A stretch of DNA of 11,108 nucleotides from Atopobium sp. (GTDB lineage Bacteria; Actinomycetota; Coriobacteriia; Coriobacteriales; Atopobiaceae): positions 1 to 11,108 of the forward strand of contig JABZHC010000030.1 in assembly GCA_015259035.1 (NCBI GenBank). The letters are read 5' to 3'. The translations under genes were made by a program, and so were the position numbers. The notes beneath the pieces are model-generated. The model worked only from the letters and a program-made list of their open reading frames with translations, was not told where the DNA came from and made no database searches. Below, in pieces: positions 5,466 to 11,108 of this stretch (position 1 is its first letter; every line of letters begins with the position of its first letter).

Positions 5466-6575
5466 CTAATCCTTTCCGCCAACAACCCAGCGATGGTACG
5501 CAATGATGAACTGATCAAGATCGCCGTCTGAAAGAACGGACTCTACGTTTCCTGTTTCTGCACCTGTTCTTAAGTCCTTAATGAGCTGATAAGGATAAAG
5601 AACATAACTCCTAATTTGATTGCCAAACGAGATTTCTCTCTTTGGACCGCGAAGCTCATCCAGCTCAGCTTCGCGTTTCTCCTTTTCAATCTCATACAAA
5701 CGACTGCGTAAGATATTCATTGCTGCAGCTTTGTTCTGAAGCTGGCTGCGTTCGTTTTGGCAGGTTACTACCGTTCCTGTTGGAATATGTGTAATACGAA
5801 CTGCCGAGTCTGTAGTGTTAACTCCCTGACCTCCTGGACCAGATGCATGATAGACATCAATACGCAGGTCATTGGGATCAATGGCAACTTCAATGTCTTC
5901 AGGAAGAACAGGTAAAACTTCTACACCAGCAAATGACGTCTGCCTGCGTTTCTTATCATCAGTAGGAGAAATTCTTACCAGACGATGCACGCCCTGTTCT
6001 GCACGAAGCATGCCATAAGCATTTTTGCCACTTACCGTAAAGGTTGCGCGGTCAAGACCAATAACCTCTGCAACAGGAGCGTCGTTGATATCAACTTTCC
6101 AACAACGGCGATCGCAATATTTGAGATACATGCGAAAAAGCATCTCGCACCAGTCTTGAGCCTCAAGACCACCCTGACCTGGCTTAATAGTAACAATTGC
6201 GTCACCATGATCAAGTTCATCAGTAAACCAGCTTGAAAGCTCAAGCTCTGACAAGTCTTTTTCAAGAGATACCGCAAGTGCTTGAGATTCGTCGAGTGAT
6301 GCTTGGTCTTCAAGTTCTGTTCCAAGCTCAAAAGCGGCCTCAGCATCACCGAGTTTCTCTTTAGCTCTATCAATTCCAGCAACATCATCGCGAAGTGACG
6401 CTAGTTGGGTCATTATTTTTTGTGCAGCTTCAGCGTCGTCCCAGAAGTTGGGACGAGCACTTTCTGCCTCAAGTTCTGAAATTTGCTGACGCTTCTCAGT
6501 GAGGTGAAGATATCCTTCTACCTCAGAGAGACGCTCCGCTAAAGCTTGGAGCGAAACATCCTCTGTATCAGCCAT
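5466..6575 (-). CDS. prfB: Peptide chain release factor 2 (RF2)
   Basis: A 369-residue translation release factor that reads UGA and UAA and triggers peptide release on the ribosome. Residues 245-252 read SGPGGQGV, with the catalytic GGQ at 248-250. The following NTTDSAVRITHIPTGTVV block and the QNERSQLQNKAAAM helix are typical. The stop-recognition tripeptide is SPT (203-205) in RISPTDDKKRRQTSFA, where RF2 normally has SPF. The frame is continuous from ATG 6575, with no internal UGA or +1 frameshift around residues 20-26 (GYLHL), unlike E. coli. Autoregulation by frameshifting is therefore absent here, as in a sizeable minority of bacteria. The start lies two bases after the secA stop, and the YitT-family gene follows one base after its TAG. 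The gene order secA-prfB is common in Gram-positive bacteria. Confidence 0.97.
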   Translation of the reverse strand: MADTEDVSLQALAERLSEVEGYLHLTEKRQQISELEAESARPNFWDDAEAAQKIMTQLASLRDDVAGIDRAKEKLGDAEAAFELGTELEDQASLDESQALAVSLEKDLSELELSSWFTDELDHGDAIVTIKPGQGGLEAQDWCEMLFRMYLKYCDRRCWKVDINDAPVAEVIGLDRATFTVSGKNAYGMLRAEQGVHRLVRISPTDDKKRRQTSFAGVEVLPVLPEDIEVAIDPNDLRIDVYHASGPGGQGVNTTDSAVRITHIPTGTVVTCQNERSQLQNKAAAMNILRSRLYEIEKEKREAELDELRGPKREISFGNQIRSYVLYPYQLIKDLRTGAETGNVESVLSDGDLDQFIIAYHRWVVGGKD

Positions 6576-6577
6576 TC

Positions 6578-9328
6578 TTACCTATTTCGGCCGTGGCAGT
6601 TCTTAAACTTTTTGCCACTTCCACATGGGCAAGGGTCATTACGACCAACGTTGACGTAAGGATTTGGATCGTCAGACTTACGGTAGGTTGATACAGAAGA
6701 CTGGCTGGCGCCGGTTCCCTGTGGACTCTTTCCAATAGCTGCGGCATTCTTAAGCATGCTCTTACCTTGCTTAAGTGCCTTTTGATCGCCGTCAGTCTCT
6801 TCTCCACCAGAATAGTGAGCATTCTGGAATGCCTCTGCCTCAGTATTCTGACGTGGGCGATTGACCAGCTCAAGGCGAAGAATAGTACGGAGGAAGTCCT
6901 CATACATGGTGTTTACCAGCAGCGTAAATGCCTCATATGCCTCGGTCTTGTACTCAACCAGAGGATCGCGCTGACCAAAACCACGAAGACCAATACCAGT
7001 CTTTAAGTAATCCATCTCCTGGAGATATGCCATCCAGCGAGTATCAATGACACGAAGCATTACCTGAGCAGCAAGCTCACGCATAACTTCTTCGCCAAGC
7101 TTCTGGGTCTTCTCGTCAAAGGTCTTTTGGACAAATGCGGTGACATCCTCTTCAAGCTGCTCAAACTTGGTGTCCTCGGTAAACTCTGGAAGATCAGTCT
7201 TACCACTAAGTTCAGTGAGCCACTTCTCAAGACCCTCAAGATCCCACTCGTCAGCATCTCCGTAGCAGAACTCCTCGCAAATGCGCTGAGTAGTAGAAGC
7301 AGTGACTGTCTCGATGAGTTCCATAAGATTCTTGCCGTCAAGAATCTTGTTTCTCTCTGCGTAAATGACCTGACGCTGCTTGTTCATAACATCGTCGTAA
7401 TCAAGGACGTTCTTACGCATTGCAAAATTGACTTCCTCAACCTTGCGCTGGGCGCCCTCGACAAGCTTGGTAACAATCTTTGCCTTAATTGGCATATCGT
7501 CTGGAAGCTCATAGCGCTGCATCATTGCTGCAACGCCATCCATGCGATCTCCACCAAAGCGGCGCATCAAATCATCTTCAAGAGAAAGGTAGAACTGGGT
7601 CTGACCAGGGTCTCCCTGACGACCAGAACGACCACGAAGCTGATTGTCAATACGGCGGCTCTCATGACGCTCGGTACCAATAACACACAAACCACCTGCA
7701 GCAGTTACTGCTTCACGCTCAGTAGCGCAGATTTCCTTTGCTTCTTTGCGTGCAGCTTCTTTTTGCTCCTGAGTAGCCTCAGCTGGCTCAATTCCCTGGT
7801 TACGAAGGATATCTTCAGCCATGACATCTGGGTTGCCACCCAAAAGAATATCGGTACCACGACCTGCCATGTTGGTTGCAATAGTAACTGCACCCTCACG
7901 GCCAGCCTGAGCAATAATCTGCGCCTCACGCTCATGGAACTTAGCGTTCAGAACGTTATGTTTAATGCCGCGTTTAGACAGAATGCGAGAAATACGCTCG
8001 GAGTTGTCAATGGAAACGGTACCAACAAGTACTGGCTGACCATTCTTATGACGCTCTTCAACGTCTCTTACGACAGCCTCAAACTTAGCATCAATAGTAC
8101 GATAGACCAGGTCATCGAGGTCTTCACGCTTTACAGGACGATTAGGTGGAATAACCTGAACAGGAACGTGATAAACCTCACGGAACTCTGCGTCCTCGGT
8201 CATTGCAGTACCGGTCATACCAGAGAGCTTGTCGTACATGAGGAAGTAGTTCTGGAGGGTGATAGTTGCCAGAGTCTGGTTTTCTTCACGTACCTGAACG
8301 TTCTCTTTTGCCTCAATTGCCTGATGAAGGCCCTCAGAATAACGACGGCCTTCCATGATACGACCGGTAAACTCATCAACAATCTTTACTTCGCCATCAA
8401 TGACAACGTACTGCTGGTCACGATGGAACATATACTCAGCCTTCAGCGCCTGCTGAAGATGATTGACTAGCTGGCCAGTCTCATCGTTGTAGATATCGTC
8501 AATGTTGAGAGCGCGCTCGACCTTCTCGAGACCAATCTCTGTTGTTGCAATGGTGTGCTTTGCCTCATCCATCTCAAAGTCAACATCTGGAGTTAATCCA
8601 CGAACTGCCTTTGCAAAATCCTTATAGGTACCTGCGGATTTAGTGCCGGCACCAGAAATAATCAGAGGAGTACGAGCCTCATCGATAAGGATGGAGTCAA
8701 CCTCGTCGACGATGGCGTAGTGGTGTCCACGCTGAACACGCATCTCTGGGCGAGTAACCATGTTGTCGCGCAGGTAGTCAAAGCCAAACTCTGAGTTTGT
8801 ACCGTACGTAATATCTGCCTCATATGCAGGCTTTTTAAGGCTCAGTCGCATGCCGTTCTGCAGAAGGCCAACACTGATGCCCAAGAACTTGTAGATGGTG
8901 CCCATCCACTCACTGTCTCGTTTAGCCAGGTAGTCATTGACCGTAACGATGTGAACGCCTTCGCCGCTCAGTGCGTTTAGGTAACCAGCAAGAGTGGAGA
9001 CAAGCGTCTTACCTTCACCGGTCTTCATCTCTGCGATAGTGCCCTTATGCAGCGCGATACCACCGATGAGCTGGACATCAAAGTGACGCTGACCAATAGT
9101 TCTTACTGACGCCTCACGTACCGTCGCAAAAGCCTCTGGGAGAAGATCGTCTAGACTTTCTCCTTCGGCATAGCGAGCCTTGAACTTCTCGGTCTGAGCC
9201 TGAAGCTCTTCATCGCTCATTTCCTGCATTGTTGACTCAAGCGCATTGATCTTCTCGACAATACGCTGATATGCTTTGAGGTCCTTGTCAGCGCCAAAGG
9301 ACAGAATCTTAGAGAGGAAATTAGGCAT
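6578..9328 (-). CDS. secA: Protein translocase subunit SecA
   Basis: A 916-residue ATPase that drives preprotein export through SecYEG at the membrane. The motor is complete: GQRHFDVQLIGGIALHKGTI, then Walker A MKTGEGKT (101-108), DEVD (208-211), TNMAGRGTDI, and the RRIDNQLRGRSGRQGDPG block of the second ATPase domain. The preprotein cross-linking and scaffold/wing regions follow. A disordered linker rich in Gly, Ser, Lys and Gln leads to the C-terminal zinc motif NDPCPCGSGKKFKNCHG, with Cys900, Cys902, Cys911 and His912; this motif typically binds SecB and phospholipid. ATG 9328 is supported by AAGGA six bases upstream. Length is normal. It heads the secA-prfB-yitT run and ends with TAA. Nothing indicates the accessory SecA2 type. 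Confidence 0.99.
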   Translation of the reverse strand: MPNFLSKILSFGADKDLKAYQRIVEKINALESTMQEMSDEELQAQTEKFKARYAEGESLDDLLPEAFATVREASVRTIGQRHFDVQLIGGIALHKGTIAEMKTGEGKTLVSTLAGYLNALSGEGVHIVTVNDYLAKRDSEWMGTIYKFLGISVGLLQNGMRLSLKKPAYEADITYGTNSEFGFDYLRDNMVTRPEMRVQRGHHYAIVDEVDSILIDEARTPLIISGAGTKSAGTYKDFAKAVRGLTPDVDFEMDEAKHTIATTEIGLEKVERALNIDDIYNDETGQLVNHLQQALKAEYMFHRDQQYVVIDGEVKIVDEFTGRIMEGRRYSEGLHQAIEAKENVQVREENQTLATITLQNYFLMYDKLSGMTGTAMTEDAEFREVYHVPVQVIPPNRPVKREDLDDLVYRTIDAKFEAVVRDVEERHKNGQPVLVGTVSIDNSERISRILSKRGIKHNVLNAKFHEREAQIIAQAGREGAVTIATNMAGRGTDILLGGNPDVMAEDILRNQGIEPAEATQEQKEAARKEAKEICATEREAVTAAGGLCVIGTERHESRRIDNQLRGRSGRQGDPGQTQFYLSLEDDLMRRFGGDRMDGVAAMMQRYELPDDMPIKAKIVTKLVEGAQRKVEEVNFAMRKNVLDYDDVMNKQRQVIYAERNKILDGKNLMELIETVTASTTQRICEEFCYGDADEWDLEGLEKWLTELSGKTDLPEFTEDTKFEQLEEDVTAFVQKTFDEKTQKLGEEVMRELAAQVMLRVIDTRWMAYLQEMDYLKTGIGLRGFGQRDPLVEYKTEAYEAFTLLVNTMYEDFLRTILRLELVNRPRQNTEAEAFQNAHYSGGEETDGDQKALKQGKSMLKNAAAIGKSPQGTGASQSSVSTYRKSDDPNPYVNVGRNDPCPCGSGKKFKNCHGRNR

Positions 9329-9350
9329 AGCTTTTCCTTGACGTCGGGCA

Positions 9351-9413
9351 TCTATCTTCGGTTGATAGACACAGTATTCAACTTATATATCATACCCCGT
9401 CTAACTGCTTGAA
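9351..9413 (-). promoter_or_regulatory. Possible secA promoter and leader hairpin
   Basis: In the 90-base gap before secA, minus-strand TTCAAG (9413-9408) is followed after 18 bases by TATATA (9389-9384), an adequate promoter. A six-pair hairpin (TCTATC 9351-9356, GATAGA 9364-9369) would lie in the short leader. No terminator for the upstream regulator gene is evident, so read-through from it is also possible. Confidence 0.35.
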
Positions 9414-9418
9414 TTACA

Positions 9419-11108
9419 CTACATGGCGTCGTAAAATCCTAATTTCGTTATTTCTCCACCATTAGTTTCTATTGATTCTTTTCCCTTTTCTGTACCTGCA
9501 ATCATCCTGAGCTGTTTAGACGGCATTTTTCTACGCTTCATAACGTATTTCTGCACGTATAAATCGTAGTAATGCTGCGCATCCTGCGCCCGACCACATT
9601 TTCTCAGTGCCTGAATGAGCGCCATAAGTGTGTCCTCTCGCATATCATCAACAAGGTAGGCAAGCTCTGCAAAGTGCACCGCAAGCGTATAGTGGGTAAT
9701 TCTCAAAGCAGCCGACGAAGCCGTTACCATGGTATCTATGTATTGATCTCTCAAGGCAACACGAATGGGATCTGCAAACCTAAAGCATTCATCCTCAGGA
9801 AGATACAAATCACCTTGGTACAACTCTTCCGCCTGCTTAGCTAGATGCACTATGTCTTCATCGCTATTCGATGACGCCACGCTTTTTGCTAAACGCGTAA
9901 AAATATCAATATCTACGGTTACCTGCTGGGGATTAAAACCAAGTGTCTTTTCAATCCGAGATGCTTCCAAAGGCTCACAATCTGTCTGAATCTCCTGGAC
10001 CTCTTTGCGAATAACTCGAGTCGCTTGATACAGGCGCTCTTGCCAATGTGCCTGATCAGCCTCCGGCCAAATCTGCTGCGCAATCTGCGACCTAAAGCTC
10101 ATGTGATTGTGAGCAAGCGCCAAATACACAAGCAGCGCCTTTGCCGATCGATAGGCAATTTTTCTGCCAGCAATCTCCTCTCCTTGAACCGACAAACTAA
10201 ATCTGCCGAGAAGAGCAAGGTAAACTCCAGGGTGAGCGTTATTTACCTTCTCTACGTGCAGGCTCTTCAGAGCGGAGTCTTCAGTCCAAGAATCCTCCGC
10301 TCCTTGCCGAGATACTCTCCATTTTGTTATGTCTCGTTTTCCCTCATTTGAACGTAGGTAATGGAGCCATTCTTCTGGCATTTCTCGTTCTAAGCACTGC
10401 TGAAATTCAGAGTCATCAGACAGAAGCGCTCTCACAAGCCACATGGCATTTTCAGGAACTCCATACTCAACCGCATCCAGCCAAACGGGAGCATGTCCGT
10501 TTACACTCTTAAAAAGAGCTTTATATATTGTTCTACATGCAGCTTTTAGCGATGGATGGGTAATTGTCTCAAGGCTCTTCTCCGTAGGTTTAACGCCTAA
10601 GAAAAATCCCGCAATATCTTCAATGATCTTTCCGACTTGCACCACATATAGTGAATCCCATTCCCTACTCAGCAACACCGCTCTTCTCGCCTGGAGCTGT
10701 GCTTTGGGATATGCTCTGCTTCTGAGGCTGAGAAGAGCTCCAATAAGAAGCGCGGGCACTTGAATCATACGATTACCCTGCAGTTCTGCTTGGCTGATGA
10801 GCTGCTCGGTATCGTATAAGTCTCCCACAGAAGAGCTTTTTTCAAAAAGGTAGCGAACGCATTTAAGTAGTCCTACAGACCCCTTTAAGCCTCCAACCTC
10901 ACCTTCTTGTAAGAAGGAAAGCGAGCCTGAGGTGCGCGTATCAAATTCTTTTTGATATACACCCAGCAATGCGTAAAACAATTCCACGTCAACAGTTTGA
11001 ATTGACGAGGTTATTGATGCAGCTTTCTCATACTGCTGCTCAAGAAGCAGTAGCTGAAGGGCATACTTAAAATTTCCTTGCACAGCTAAATCAATTGCGC
11101 GTTTATGT
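9419..11108 (-). CDS. Winged-helix/BTAD-domain transcriptional regulator (partial, C-terminal 562 residues)
   Basis: The frame is open to the right edge of the window: codons between GTG 11083 and 11107 read HKRAIDLA with no stop, so the true start lies outside. Numbering from that GTG, residues 1-250 are helical, TPR-like sequence (YALQLLLLEQQYEKAASI; RAYPKAQLQARRAVLLSR). Residues about 288-388 form an OmpR/SARP-like winged helix (LLGRFSLSVQGEEIAGRKI; SAKALLVYLALAHN; IAQQIWPEADQAHWQERLYQ). Residues about 390-530 are the bacterial transcriptional activator domain (VDIDIFTRLAK; AEELYQGDLYLPE; MREDTLMALIQALRKCGRAQ DAQHYYDLY). Proteins of this shape usually have an N-terminal ATPase or LuxR-type region and activate nearby genes. 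Targets are unknown. The stop is TAG, 90 bases before secA. Confidence 0.85.
   Translation of the reverse strand, partial: HKRAIDLAVQGNFKYALQLLLLEQQYEKAASITSSIQTVDVELFYALLGVYQKEFDTRTSGSLSFLQEGEVGGLKGSVGLLKCVRYLFEKSSSVGDLYDTEQLISQAELQGNRMIQVPALLIGALLSLRSRAYPKAQLQARRAVLLSREWDSLYVVQVGKIIEDIAGFFLGVKPTEKSLETITHPSLKAACRTIYKALFKSVNGHAPVWLDAVEYGVPENAMWLVRALLSDDSEFQQCLEREMPEEWLHYLRSNEGKRDITKWRVSRQGAEDSWTEDSALKSLHVEKVNNAHPGVYLALLGRFSLSVQGEEIAGRKIAYRSAKALLVYLALAHNHMSFRSQIAQQIWPEADQAHWQERLYQATRVIRKEVQEIQTDCEPLEASRIEKTLGFNPQQVTVDIDIFTRLAKSVASSNSDEDIVHLAKQAEELYQGDLYLPEDECFRFADPIRVALRDQYIDTMVTASSAALRITHYTLAVHFAELAYLVDDMREDTLMALIQALRKCGRAQDAQHYYDLYVQKYVMKRRKMPSKQLRMIAGTEKGKESIETNGGEITKLGFYDAM

Noticed and set aside
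5465..5518. Longer N-terminus for the YitT-family protein
   Set aside because: It would overlap prfB by 53 bases and adds no family sequence; GTG 5464 has a good ribosome site.
7127..8470. A 447-codon plus-strand open frame antisense to secA
   Set aside because: It lies wholly inside the certain secA gene, shows no recognisable domain and looks like the shadow of its codon use.

Overview
The window looks like a chromosomal segment of a moderate-G+C member of the Coriobacteriia (Atopobium/Lancefieldella/Olsenella type). This is inferred from the actinobacterial flavour of the RF2 protein, the secA-prfB gene pair, the ascorbate-family PTS and the BTAD-type regulator. No rRNA or tRNA gene or marker gene is present to confirm it.

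Left part (1-2789, minus strand): a carbohydrate PTS cluster read right to left. EIIA (2334-2789) and EIIB (2035-2334) overlap by one base (TAATG). A 150-200 base gap with two hairpins follows, then the UlaA/SgaT-family membrane component EIIC (565-1854). A strong intrinsic-terminator-like hairpin comes next, then a 77-aa single-span membrane protein (233-466), which overlaps the start of a SIS-domain sugar-phosphate isomerase running off the window. The EIIC reading frame carries an in-frame TGA exactly where the family has a glycine. Homology continues on both sides of it, so the gene is a pseudogene, a sequencing error or a recoded gene.

Control region (2790-3169): an AT-rich divergent intergenic region with repeated TGTTCAT motifs, two inverted repeats and promoter-like boxes. 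It separates the PTS cluster from a plus-strand DeoR-family repressor (3170-3952), which probably controls the cluster and itself.

Gap 3953-4582: a 630-base convergent intergenic region with unusual structure. Two related hairpin cassettes in opposite orientation (3985-4043 and 4414-4476) bracket a 131-bp element with 24-base inverted ends (4045-4175), a third copy of that repeat, and small speculative ORFs.

Right part (4583-11108, minus strand): housekeeping genes secA (6578-9328), prfB (5466-6575) and a YitT-family membrane protein (4583-5464) lie almost end to end and are probably cotranscribed. Upstream of secA is the 3' part of a large winged-helix/BTAD transcriptional regulator (9419 to beyond 11108). 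The RF2 here has no programmed frameshift and has SPT in place of the usual SPF stop-recognition tripeptide.

The most notable items are the in-frame TGA in EIIC, the RF2 tripeptide change, and the repeat architecture of 3985-4476.
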